From contig QEOQ01000694.1 in the NCBI GenBank assembly GCA_010279815.1, forward strand, positions 322,231-386,230: a DNA stretch of 64,000 bases. The letters are read 5' to 3'. Under the pieces are notes generated by a model, which was not told the origin of the DNA, made no database searches, and saw nothing but the letters and a program-made list of their open reading frames with translations. The DNA comes from Brachionus plicatilis (lineage: Eukaryota; Rotifera; Eurotatoria; Ploima; Brachionidae). The translations under genes were made by a program, and so were the position numbers. Positions 35,950-47,573 of the stretch are shown here, piece by piece (positions within the stretch are counted from its first letter, which is position 1; every line of letters starts with the position of its first letter).

Positions 35950-38900
35950 TCAATGTCTACTGCGGTGATAACGGGACGACTCTTCGTAGCCGTTCGGACT
36001 GAGTCGGTCTTGTGAGCCCGAGGACACAATACGCCTATCTCTGGCTCTTTCGTGGGACTTGTCACGAGAACGCTCACGTGATCGTTCTCTAGACCGATTC
36101 CGAGATCTGTCTCTAGAGCGATCTCTGTGCGATCGGTGATGCTTATCACCACGCTTTGACCTAGACTCTCTATCTCGATGGTGATCCCGGTCTCTCGAGT
36201 CTCTACTTCTACTCCGCTTTATGCGGTCCCTGTCCCTGCTATCCGACCGGTTCATCCTGCCACTACTCCCATAGTACTTGTCCTCTATACCTTTTTTAGT
36301 ATCCTGTAATGAGCTTATGAACAATTTACATCTTTCATCAGCCGAAATTTTTGATTGTTTTATCAAAGAAATTGCAGTCACTAGTGTCTTTATGGCCGAA
36401 CCGTATTCACCTTTTTTAAATTAATAAAATAAAAATTTGTGATTATTAAAATTGATGAGAATGAAAAAAAAATATAACTTAAAAAAATTTTAGATAAGGA
36501 ATTTATCAAAATTATAATTGTTTTAAATTTTTTTCTAGTAATCAAAATTTTGTTAAATTTTATTTCCTATTAAACAAAATAGAAAATTCAAATTTGTCAA
36601 AATTTTCATTTTAAATGTTTTTTAAATAAAAAATTTGGTAAATTTTATTTTTAGAATTTTTAATAATGACATTTTTAAAATAGAAAAAAATTTTAAAATA
36701 TTAATTAGAAAGATATTAATTTTCAGGGATAAAATTTTATCTTAATTCTAATCTTTTATTCAACCTCATTCAATTTTTAGTTTTTTTGTCTTCAAAAATT
36801 TAATTTAAAAAATTTTTTTCATCTTGAAGTTTAGGATCAAAAAATCGGCAATGTGAAATTTTAGTGCAAAAATTACAGTAAAAAAAGGAAAAGCTTTATA
36901 ATTTTTTTTCTAATTGTGGAAATTTGATTTTGCAAAAATTGCAATATTTTATAAATTTTTACAAAAGAATTCTAAGCTCTGCAAAAATTCTGTAATTTTA
37001 TGTTTAATGCAAAAAAAATACTTGATTAAACTAAGCAATAAATTTGAACAATATTGTACTTTTTGTAGAACCATTTTTGCACAATTAGAAGAAAAATTAT
37101 AAAGTTTTTACTTTTTGTACTAAAATTTCACATTTCCAAAAAACCAGATAAATCATTTATCTGGTTTTTTGGTAGTATTTTCTTCTAAACTTTTGAATGG
37201 TAGTTGATTAAATCTCTACAAAATGCTAAATAAAAGAACAAGCATGTAAAATATTAGATGAGGCTCTGCAAAAACTCTGCAATTAAATTGTGTAGTTGAA
37301 TTAAATAATTTTTAATGACGTACATTTTACTGCAATATTGCAAATTTTTGCAGATCCTCATCTATTATTTAGCATTCTGTAAAGATTTAATCAGATACGA
37401 TTTAAAAGTTTAAAAGAAAATAATATTTTATGTGTTTTTTTTGATCCTAAATTTCAAGATACCAAATTATTTTTAGATAAGAAATTTATATAAATTTTTT
37501 TTTTAAATTTTTTTCTAAAATGATAATTTAAATAAATTTATTTTTAAAGCAAAAATACAAATAAAAATTTTTTTGTTTAGATAAGATGAGTTAAGAAAGC
37601 AAAAAAATTCAAAAATTTTTTTGGTAGGGAATTTATCAAAATTAAAAGAAAATTAAAATTTAGATTTTAATTTTTTTTTTATTTAAAAAGAGTAAACTTT
37701 TCTTAAAGCAAAAAAAAAATATTCTAATCCAAGGCAGAGTTGTTTAAAAGTCTTAAGTATCAAGTCAAGTCAAGGACTTTTTTTTCTTAACAGTCCGAAA
37801 AACATGAATTTTTTTAGATTCCAGGTAGTTATTGTGACGACCTAGTTAAAAACAAAGTCACTAAAATAAAATTCTTTGGTTCTGACTTTTAAGTTCGCAC
37901 TTGGACTTGACTCGATACTTGAGTCTTGAGATTTTTTTTGCTTTTAAAAATTCCACCAAATTTTTAATTAAAAAACAAATTTAAAATAAAAATTAAAATC
38001 AGAAACAAAATTTTTCTTTTATTTTGATAAATTCCGCATCAAAAAAATTTTTGAATTTTTTCACTTTCTTATTACATCCTATCTAAATAAAAAAAATTAT
38101 ATTTGTTTTTCTGCTTTAAACACAAACATTTATCAAAATTTTCATTTTAGAAAAAAAACTAAAATATTTTTTATAAATTTCATATCTTAAATAAAAATTT
38201 GGCATCTTGGACTTTTTTTTTAATGAATTTATTTTGGAACTTTTAAACAACTCTGATCCAGAGAAAATCGCAATGATGTACGTAAAAAAGAATGAACTTA
38301 AAAGACATTGATTTTCAGAGAAATTTTAAAAATTTTAATTTAATTCACTCTCATCCAATTTTTAGTATTTTTTTCTTAAAATTTTTGTTCAAATTACCTA
38401 TGGCCGCATCTTGGACTGCCCTTGAGATCGCTGAGCTTGATATGATTCTATTTTTCTCCAAAGTTTCCTGAAATTCGGCATCGCTCATTTTGGAGCCGAT
38501 TGGCGGCGAGCCTCCCATCACCATTGGATTCATCCCAGGCGGATACTGACCATTAGATCCGGCTCTGTATCCGTACGGGTCTTGCATGTGTGCACTCATC
38601 ATGGACATTTGTTGATTTGGATTTTGAATAGACAAAGAATTCGGCCCTGCTCCAAGCATCATGCCGGACTGGTTCATAGGCGGCATCATTGGCCCATTCG
38701 GCCCATTGTGCTGATTGAATCCGAATTGATTCGGCTGAGCCATGCCGTTCGATTGCGGATAAGCAGCGTTTGGATTCAGCATACTCCCGTTCATTGACTG
38801 GTTGGGAGAATAGCTGAACGGCTGCATGGGGTTCGATGGCAAATTGGGCCTTGGCTGATTCATCAATCCAATTGACTTACAGCTGTTGGGCATCATGGAA

Positions 38901-41900
38901 CCGGAATTTTGAAAATTTCCCGGCATAGGGTTACGGTTTTCCCATTCGTTTCGGCCCATGTTGTTCATTGAAATCCTGGGGTTATTCAAAAGGCCTGGAG
39001 CGTTGGATCCGCCCTGTCTGGGCATCATGCTAGCTTGAGAGTTTGTTGGCATCACTGCTGGTCGATTGCCCATTAGTCCTTGGTTCTGAGGACCGTGGTT
39101 GAACATGGGCTGGTTGGGTCTTGGTGCATTAAAAGGCTGATTTGGCCGGAAATTGTTGACCGGAATGCCCGGAATGTTGGACATGGGTGAACGGTTCATC
39201 ATCATCGTGGGATTAGGCATTGTACCGATTGGCCGGTTGAGTGGCAATCCGGTCGCAATCGGTGGAACATTTCCGTTTGCGGCAAAGTTTCGGTTACGAT
39301 CTATTTACATTTCAAAAAAGGAAGAAATTACAATCAAAACAATTTTTCAAAAGACAATATTTCAATTAAATTTTAGTTTTTTGCTAATTAGAACAACCAA
39401 AATTTAAAAAAAAAAAATTTTTTTGGAAATTACAATTTTTTGTTCAAGTCGGTGAAAGAATCAATTTTTTGTGTGGTTTTAATTAATTTGATTTATATCA
39501 TGTTTTATACAGAGTAAAAAAAATAAAGACTTGAATTTTATGATGATACAAAAATTCATTCTTCTGCTACAAAAAAAAATAAAAAATAGATAGAAAATTT
39601 CATACTAGTGATAAAATATAAAAAATTTATAAGATAGAAAAATTAATTATGCTGATACAAAAATTTTTTTTTTTTGCAAAATAAAATTAAGTAAAATTAA
39701 AATAAATAAATAATAATAAATAAAATAAATTTTTTAATTCGACAACAGTAACTAATTATGACAAGTGGCTCAAATATGTTACACTAATGTGGACAATAAT
39801 TATGGATCTTGGCGATTATAAAATAAGTTCTAGTACTCGTCCATGGACGAGGTAGAAAAAAAAATATAAATAAATAAAGTAAAAAAAAAACATAAAGAGA
39901 AATTTAAAAAAATATCTTTTTTAAAAAGACAATAAAAAGATAAAATTATGTAATGTTAGTTTTTTTGAGACAAAAATATCTAATTTTAAGTGATATCTAA
40001 TTTTTTTGAGAGAAAAAAAATATAAGCTCAGCCTGTACTAATCCTGGATAAGGCTATTAGTATTCATATAGTAACATGTTGTATACTTGATGATATTGAA
40101 TATCTTGAATTAAAGCTTAAATATGTATAAAAAAAAATGGTTGGTAAATAGTATGAGATGGATTAGATTTATGAACTTATCTTTTTTCTCTATTTTCTGA
40201 TCAATGTAGGATTGATTAAAATAAAATAAAAAAATAAATAAATGTTTTTTTCTCATTTTTACTTATGTTTATTTATCTTTAAAAAAAATTTTTTTTTATG
40301 CGGCCGTCTCTTTATTTATGTTTTAGTATCTTCTTTATATGTTTTTTCTACCTCGTCCCTTGTCCACACTGGAAAAGAAATTATGTTTTTAAAAATGTGC
40401 TAGCTATTGTCTGTCGTGATAAAGGTCTTGCTTTGCATCCAAATGCTAAAGATGTTCCTTTAGGTAAAACCGAAAAAAAGGGAGACCGGCAAAGACCAAT
40501 AAAGCGTTAAATATGACAGAAATTGAGACTATTGACAATTTATTCCAATATAATGATGATGATGGTTCATTAGTTATTGAATACGGCAGTAATTCTAGAT
40601 TATAACTAATGAACCATCATCATCATTATATTGGAAATAAATTGTATAATATATTGTATAAATTATATAATATGTAGTTGTTGAGCAACCGGTTGAAGCT
40701 ATTTTACAAAAAATCAACTGTAATTTACCAACTAAAAGCGGGAGAGGTCAACCCCCTAAAAAAAAAGAAGATCAAACAACTAACATGAATAAAAGAGTCA
40801 ACAAAAAATTAATTTTATTTGCTTAATTGATTATTTAGAATTTTTCCATTTGTTTATTTATTATTGTAAAAAAAATTGTATCAATTATGTAAATTAAATT
40901 TCATTGACATTGACATTAATTTTTTTTATATCATTATTTATTTTTGTAGCAGAAAAAATAATTAAAGTAACATGAAAAATAGTACCCAAAAATAAATTCC
41001 TAAAATTTACCAATTTTTTTTTCGAAAATTAAAATAAATAATTTTTTAGAAAGCAGCATCCAAAATTAAATAAAATAATAATTAAATAAAAAAAAAAGTT
41101 AGCTTTTAATTTACATTTATTTTTTAAAAAAATTAATATTACAATTAGTAGTGCTGTATGAAATTTAATAAACCTTGGCAATTTTTTCAATTTAGCCCTT
41201 TCTCTGATTTGAAATTTTAGTGACCGGTTAGTCATTTAAATAAAATTTAGATGTCATCATTGAATAAAAAAAATTTGAATGACTTATTGAATAAAAAAAT
41301 TGATTATTGAATAAAAAAAATGGAGCAGACAATAAATTATCAATTTTCGACTCGGATACATAAAATGCATCCAAAAATAACAATCTTCAAAAAATATTTA
41401 CAAATAAAATTTATCAGCGGTCAAAACTTGGTACAATTTAAAAAACTGTTTAATTGACAAAAATAAAAAATAAATTAAATTTAAAAAAAATTATTTTCTG
41501 TCCAAATCTTTGTATAAAACATTCACAAACTTTTGCTTTTGAGTACAAATTAGACTAACTTGAAGCGGTATAAATTCTTAAATTCTTCAAAAAGCTCGAT
41601 TTATTAAACAATATGAAGCCAATTTTCTAGCAAACAACAACAAAGCATGTTGAACCACTAGCCGCACTCAAGATTAATTTGTGTCAATACTGAGCGTGGA
41701 CAACAAAACAAGTTCAACAAACTTAAATGTTAGAATGGACAATATACACAATTCTTGAAAGCAAAAATTTTTTTCAATAAAAATTCAACAAAAAAAAATG
41801 GCCATTAAAACAAAACAAAAAAAAATTCCAAAAAATACAATAAAAATACTAAATTTCCTCGTCCTACTAGTTCGGCTCATAAGACAGTACAATTCAATAA

Positions 41901-42667
41901 ATATCAACAACAACAACAAAAAATATTTTTTTCAAAAAAAAAAAAAAAAAAAAAATTAATTTTAACATACTCATATTGAAGTCACCCTGTCCATTTTGAC
42001 TCGATTGAGGCATGTCCTTGCGAGCCTGCTCTTCGAACTGATTAAAATAGTGTCTGCTAAACGGAGTGACCACAGGCTCCTGTCCATTTATTTCGTGCTT
42101 GGCCAACTTTTCCATCACAGTGCGAAACGAGTGCTCCGAGCCCAGAGTGACCAGCGCAAAGCCCTTCGACTGACCATTGACTTTGTTCTCATAAAACTTG
42201 ATGTCAATGATATCGGCGCATCCGAGCAAGTGTATGGCCTCGGTGAGACACTTGTCCGTGGTCCACCAGCTCAGGTTGCCCACGTAGCACGACACTCGTT
42301 TGCCGTTCTGATGGCCAGAGTCGCCCAGTGCCTTGCTCTTGTCGGTGTCTGACGTGAAGTCAGCAGATGTGTTGGGATTGGGCTCGGCCATCACATCGTC
42401 ATACAGACCGGTGTCATCTATGACCCCGTCGTCCGGTATGTTGAGATCGACCTCGATCTGCGATGGGTTTTGTTCGTCCAAGGTCTCGGCGTTTTGCTGC
42501 TGGGTCTGGTTGTTGTTGGAGGCGAACTCGTTGGCTTCGACGTCCGCGTACAGGTCCAAGTCAACTTCGGTCTTAACCGGCTGGTCGTCTATCAGCTCGC
42601 CGGTGTCCTCGTTGTCCTCTGCCTTTAGTTCGAGCTCCGAATCTCTTTCCAATTCGCTTGAAGCCAT
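35950..42667 (-). CDS. CPSF6: cleavage and polyadenylation specificity factor subunit 6 (CFIm68)
   Basis: Large subunit of cleavage factor Im, which binds UGUA with NUDT21 and sets poly(A) site choice in the nucleus. Three exons: 42667-41971, 39300-38398, 36410-35950 (2061 nt, 686 residues; human 551 or 588). Exon 1: acidic N-terminus with LYADVEANEF and an RRM (about 126-202) containing CYVGNLSWWTTDKCLTEAIH, KVNGQSKGFALV and PVVTPFSRHYFNQFE. Exon 2: a Pro/Asn/Met/Gly-rich linker (FRPNQPFNAPRPNQP) ending SDAEFQETLEKNRIISSSAI then SRAVQDAAIG. Exon 3: GEYGSAIKTLVTAISLIKQS, SADERCKLFISSLQD, then an RS/RD/RE-rich tail, the SR-like domain that meets other processing and transport factors. Introns are 2670 and 1987 nt and full of mobile DNA. 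The linker is longer and richer in Asn and Met than in vertebrates. Confidence 0.95.
36847..37137. mobile_element. 291-bp MITE in CPSF6 intron 2
   Basis: Ends GGCAATGTGAAATTTTAGTG and the complement of GGAAATGTGAAATTTTAGTA. Flanks AAAAAATC and AAAAAACC are similar. The arms share GCAAAAATTGCA-type units. It resembles the GGCATTGTGAAATTT family at 15203. Confidence 0.65.
37168..37430. mobile_element. second fold-back element in CPSF6 intron 2
   Basis: AGTATTTTCTTCTAAACTTT and TGATTAAATCTCTACA on the left are complementary to the right half; the centre carries CTCTGCAAAAACTCTGCAA. It abuts the 36847 element with only a 21-nt hairpin (CCAGATAAATCATTTATCTGG) between. Outer strings CTTGAAGTTTAGGATCAAAA (36823) and its complement (37441) bracket both. 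Confidence 0.6.
37735..38255. mobile_element. hAT-type MITE, CAGAGTTGTTTAAAAGTC family, copy 1
   Basis: 521 bp in CPSF6 intron 2. Left end CAGAGTTGTTTAAAAGTC, right end GAACTTTTAAACAACTCTG. Flanks ATCCAAGG and ATCCAGAG form an 8-bp duplication with two mismatches. Further copies at 48071, 52752 and 57966. Confidence 0.8.
40340..40825 (+). pseudogene. MULE transposase SWIM-finger and tail fragment
   Basis: Lies in CPSF6 intron 1, antisense to the gene. The frame reads CPHWKRNYVFKNVLAIVC, LALHPNAKDVPLGKTEKK, then after a one-base shift GRPAKTNKALNMTEIETID and, further on, SGRGQPPKKKEDQTTN. MULE SWIM fingers have CxC...CxH; here the last Cys and His appear as Phe and Asn (each one base away), so the finger is dead. 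The 5' part of the transposase is absent. Confidence 0.65.
40536..40644. repeat. perfect-looking hairpin, 42-bp arms
   Basis: CAATTTATTCCAATATAATG onward (40536-40577) is repeated in complement at 40602-40644 with a loop of about 24 bases and one extra base in the right arm. The left arm is MULE tail coding sequence (TIDNLFQYNDDDGSLVI), so a piece of gene has been copied in reverse beside itself. Confidence 0.75.
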
Positions 42668-43053
42668 TTGTTGGGTCTATTTGTTCACAGTGATTTGAGT
42701 TACGTTCATAAAGTTTTGCGAGCTTAAAAAAAAAACAAATGTGCAATTGACGGCTTTGAATGAAAAGTTATAGAGCTTTTAAGCAGAGGGTAGTTTTTTT
42801 TTTTTTTTTTCTATTTATTGTGATTGTAATAGAAGAAAACAAAATGGAAATTTACGTTCTAAATAAAATTTGAATAATAAATTTGAGTTAGATTGAGGAT
42901 TTTTGCACGTGCATGTGACTTTGCACATTTAGTCGGGCAACAAAAAATTGTCTTAATTTAGTTTGTACTCATAAAAGCTACACTGGTACAGACAAATGTA
43001 CAAAAACTACACGGAGGACGATTGGGGTAAATTTTGATTTAAAAAACAACATA
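42668..43053. other. upstream region of CPSF6
   Basis: About 390 bases of A/T-rich sequence upstream of the CPSF6 ATG, ending at the Tigger element. It should hold the promoter and 5' UTR; no core motif is certain. Confidence 0.4.
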
Positions 43054-43832
43054 CAGTAGAAATTCGATTATATATAATTTCAAAAATCGCCACTGACACT
43101 CTTTTTGTCTTATGTTTCTAGAAATTTTTAAATTTGTCCCGTTCACGATCTAATTCTTGGAAAGTGCTAATTTTCCTTAATTGATAGATAAAACCACTCT
43201 TTTTACTAATTCCGCTACTATACAATGATAATGATTATACTTTCTTATTTTTTGACACCTGATTTTTCTTGTTTTTCTTATTTCCTGGAACAAAGAACGT
43301 CTTTTGTATCTTCTGGTATAAAAAAAATGAAAAACTTAGAAAATAAAAGCAACACCAAAGCAAACAACCTCGCGTATCAAATACGACTGCATCAATGGCT
43401 TGTGATGATTTGATCAATTTTTGCTTAGATCATGATATTGATACAACACCATTTACTTCTTTAAAAAAATTTGCTTTAAAAAACAAAGAACTAAGTGTAA
43501 AACAAAGTTCGCTTAGTCGATTTTTTAAACCTAAGTCACCCGCTAAGACTTCTGGTCCTCAAATAAGCAACCCTCAAAATATTATTTCAATTTCCATTGT
43601 AAAACGTAGCCTAAATTTTTAGAAATTTTTACTTTTATACTTTTTTATTCTATTTCAAACTTTTTTTTTTAAATAAAATCTTATGTAAAAACCCTCTTTT
43701 TTAATTGTCCAAAACTTTTTCATCATAAAAAATTTGTGTCTACAGGTCTATTCGATTATATGTAAAATTCGATTATATATAAGACAAAAAGTTTTTATGT
43801 AAAAAAAATTACATATTATCGAATTTCTACTG
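43054..43832 (+). mobile_element. Tigger/pogo-type element, deleted, with TA duplication
   Basis: 779 bp. Starts CAGTAGAAATTCGATTATAT and ends ATCGAATTTCTACTG, with TA on both sides. CAGT-x-GAAT-x-TCGATTA is the form of Tigger terminal repeats. Inside, plus-strand codons up to 43622 read MACDDLINFCLDHDIDT, FTSLKKFALKNKEL and KQSSLSRFFKP, which fits the C-terminal tail of Tigger transposases (helical pair plus a PCNA-box-like SLSRFF). The DNA-binding and DDE regions are missing, so it is non-autonomous. Confidence 0.8.
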
Positions 43833-44946
43833 TAAATATAAAGTGGATTGTCTGATTTTGTCGATGCTAATATAACTTTACATATATATTAAATATTTTT
43901 AAGCTTAATATTGATTAATTAAATGAATTAAAAATTACATTATATTAAATTTTTATTTATTTAAATGTAAATTTTGTAAAATTATAAAAATTTAAAAAAA
44001 AAGGTATATAAACAATAAAATTTTAAACAGAATTTTTTTCTTTATTTTTTGCAGTAGTTGATTTACTTTTATCTACTATTCAAGAAACCAATTTCTAAAA
44101 AAACTTGTTTTCTTTTTATTTTGTTTTTTTTTAATTTTAATAAAATAGTTTAAATTCAATTCCATTTCTTTATTTTCTTGAACCATACCTTTTGTTAATA
44201 AGCAGCCTTAAAGATTTCGCTTTGCTAAACCAAAAACGATTATTAAAAGCAGTATTTTTTTACATTTATATCATTTTTAACTAGTTTTACATTAATCTGA
44301 ATTTTATATTTTTACCTATATGTATAAAATAAAACTAACTTAAATGTAAATATTTAAAAATTTACATTTAGTTTGGCAACCGTAAGTTGTTTTATATATA
44401 TAAAAAAATTGTTGCCTCTATTGTTGTGTGTGTATGAAAAAAAACTTAAATGAACTAAATTTGTGTCTTAGTTTTTTTATTTTTTTAAATTCTACATCTA
44501 GAGTGCTTTTATTTTACATGGTTCTTACATAAATTTCTTTTATTTTTAAAACAAAAACTTTTTCAATTATTTCTAACAAAATCTTTTAATTTACAGTGCT
44601 GCTACGATACCTTGAATTCACCATATCGTAAATCACCGATAATTATTGTAAAATTCAGTAAAAAAAAAATCCAAAAGGACCTTAGGCTTTTACCATTGAA
44701 ATTACGCCCCTGATAATTTTTGTAAAAAAAAAATAAATTAACTTTTTTTTTTGACCAAAACATATTTTAAGTTATTTTCTAACTAAATCAAGCAGTTTTT
44801 TTATTTATTTTATTCCAAATAGGTTGCATTCATCCATTAGTATCTTTTCACATGTTAAGCATTTATTCAAAAAGTTACTTGAGCTTGTTGGAACAGATTA
44901 TTTTCAAATTTTTTAAATTTTTTATTTCGAAAAATCATAAATTAAA

Positions 44947-46199
44947 GGGTATATTTTTTGTCAGTAGATAATTATTTTTTTTAGTAGATATTTTTTTTTA
45001 ATAAAAATTAGATAAAATCAATAAGAAGTAGATAATAGTTTTTAATAGTAGATATTTATTTTTTCAAACATAGATAATTAAAAAAAAACATAAGAAAAAC
45101 AGAAAGAAAAATTACCTTGAATAAAACAAACAATGTAATTGACACTTAATTTCTTAAACTTTTTGACGGCTGCTCACTTTCATTATTAGATTTTTTTGGT
45201 TTTCCACGTTTACGTTTCTCAGAAATTTGAATATTGTTTTCGACTAGATCTTGGACTGCTGAATTGGAGCCAAAACAAGTTGATTTTGATGAGAGACATT
45301 AAAGATTGTATAGTTTATCTTTCTGGTACATTTCCAACACCCGATTGTTGCTTTTTTCCCATGCTTCTTTTGAATTAGCGTTGCTGTGCTGGTGGAGACA
45401 ATCTTCGATACAAACTTGAACTTCTAGACTTGTTCGAAGCTTAAGCGAAAGCATTTTTTTTGAACAAGAGCTACATTTGTAAAATTGCTTTTTGCCAAGT
45501 TTTGTAACTCTTTTTTCCTTTTTTGACCACTTATTTCCGTCTATCTGGCCTTGCTCAAGAGACTCTACAAATTCGGCAATGTGAGCATAAGTTTCGTATT
45601 CGTCGTAAACAGTGTTAGTTCCGCGCTTAGTTTGAATTTCTTCTATGTCTTCAACATCATTATCAGTATTATCAAGTTGATTTTCCTGATTATTGACTGA
45701 TAATAGTACAGAAGTTGAGGAAGCTTCAGACATTTTTTGTTTTATTTTTTTTTTGAAGTATAATTCATTGAATAGTAAATCAAATATGTTAAGCTTATTT
45801 ATTTATTTATTTAATATTTAATTTAGAGGGAATAGTTCCTTTTGGCAGCTCCGAACGGCGTAGTGCCTTCTTTTCAGCCAGCCTGTTAGGAATATTTTGT
45901 AATTAATTATTATTATTATTATTATTAATATGTTTAGCTTAATATATTACGAAATTAAGAAATTAATTTAATTCAAACTGGTAATTTTTTGAAGTGTAAG
46001 TGTCAAAAAACAAAAAATTAGCACTTTTATGATAAATATCTACTTCAGAAAACAATTATCTACATTTGAATAAAAATATCTTTTGAATACTATTTTTATC
46101 TAATTAAAAAAATTATTTATCTACTATTTATTTTATCTACTTTTTTAAATAAAATTATCTACTAAAAAAAACATTTATCTACTAACGAAAAACTAGGCC
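44947..46199 (-). mobile_element. MULE deletion derivative with GTAGATA-repeat arms
   Basis: ATAAATTAAA flanks it exactly (44937-44946, 46200-46209). Ends GGGTATATTTTTTGTCAGTA and, inverted, GGCCTAGTTTTTCGTTAGTA; both arms (about 140 bp) hold repeated AGTAGATAA. The minus-strand frame 45733-45299 is a 144-residue protein: acidic start, then GNKWSKKEKRVTKLGKKQFYKCSSC and CIEDCLHQHSN, a FLYWCH/GCM-like zinc finger of MULE transposase N-termini (Cys-x2-Cys ... Cys-x3-His-x-His). After its stop, another frame to about 45145 gives EKRKRGKPKKSNNE, the transposase C-tail. The catalytic middle is deleted. A plus-strand (TTA)n-tailed element end lies at 45840-45930. Confidence 0.8.
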
Positions 46200-46210
46200 A
46201 TAAATTAAAT

Positions 46211-47250
46211 ATGTCTAAATTGTATCTAAACGAAAAATTCTGTCTGTTTGTAAAACAAGATTTTACAGTACCAATAAAAGGACAATTAATGAGATTTCGA
46301 AAGCTGATCTAATCTAAAAACTTAATAATCTATTAGATAAAAATCAAGCTGTAAAAGTTGGTGATTTGGTTTTTAGTAAATGTAAAAGCAGAGCTTATCT
46401 ACTTTCTAAATTCCAAAAAGGACCAACAATTATGTGCCAATTTTTGTAACAATAATACAAATATTAGACTCACTAAAACTTGTACAATAGACTATTTTTT
46501 ATTAGGACTTAGGTATTCCAGTAAGCTTTCGTCTAAAATATTACCGTGTTTAAACAATTCGTCATCAAATATTAAGGACAAGTTACATGAGCTTATCAAT
46601 TATATCGAAATAAATGATTGGAATATTGCCCGTAAATTCTGGCTTACAGATATTTGCATAATAAATTTTGACAAAGTCGCAGAATTATTAACAAAATATA
46701 ATGTGAAAATTGGTAGAAGAAATAAATTAGTCATATCTACTTTCGGAAATGAATTTGAATTTTTTTCGTCTATCTTTTTCATTTACAAAAATTCGAAGAT
46801 GTAAAGAAATGTTCAAATGAATTATTTTATTTTATTTTATTTATTTGTTTATTAAAAAAATACATACACCTCATAGGCATTTAGTAAAAAAAGGTTCATT
46901 TATATTTTAAAAAAAAAGTATTTATATAAAAATTTAAGTCACTTTTAATAAAGCATTTAGCTCAATGTACAAATAAAAATAATTAGTTTTATTCAATATA
47001 AATTTTTGTATTAGATAAAAATAGTATTTTACAGAATTTTACAGAATTATGCAAATACCAGTCTGTTCTTCCAATTAGTCAATTTTACTTCGAAAAACAA
47101 AATGATGATATAGTTTTTAGCCTTACAAGAAGTGAATTATGTAATTTATGCTTCGAGACAATTAGAAAAACTCTGACTATGATAGAATTTTCACCATGGC
47201 TATTTATAGAAACAAAGTATAGCGAAGAACTTTTATTTATTTTATGACTA
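46211..47250 (+). pseudogene. broken transposon-type reading frame, family not identified
   Basis: Blocks in order: MSKLYLNEKFCLFVKQDF then VPIKGQLMRFRK; VGDLVFSKCKSRAYLLSKF; TCTIDYFLLGLRYSSKL and LINYIEINDWNIARKFWL (46500-46650); after more A/T, CKYQSVLPISQFYFEKQ, FSLTRSELCNLCFETIRK and FSPWLFIETKY (47050-47210). Stops and shifts separate the blocks. The arrangement (a C-x-ID-x-FL block followed by a Cys-rich end) looks like the accessory or transposase protein of the host 4.1-kb element. I cannot name the family. Confidence 0.45.
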
Positions 47251-47573
47251 AGAGCCAATAAATATTGATAAAAAAACAACATTAAAATTGACAACTGCTT
47301 ATATTTTTTGATTTAAAATAGAAATTTTCGCTTTTTATTATTCTTTTCAATTTAGAATTTAAATATTAAAAGTAAAAACCAAAAAAAAAAGAAATCTTAA
47401 TTTAAATTATTTTAGCAAAGGAATTTGCAAATTTTTTTTTATTTTTGAAATTACCAACTTTTTTGGCCCTAGAAACTTTTTTTTTAGAGATTGTGCAAAT
47501 TCAAATGCTTAAGTAGGGGGCGAAAACGGTATTGTTATAAACTATAGCCCTTTCTTGAAAAAAAAACAATTTT

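Noticed and set aside
35925..36152. Alternative frame over the CPSF6 tail
   Set aside because: Shifted reading of the Arg-Ser/Asp repeats; the CPSF6 frame continues ISLIKQSKISADERCK as in homologues.
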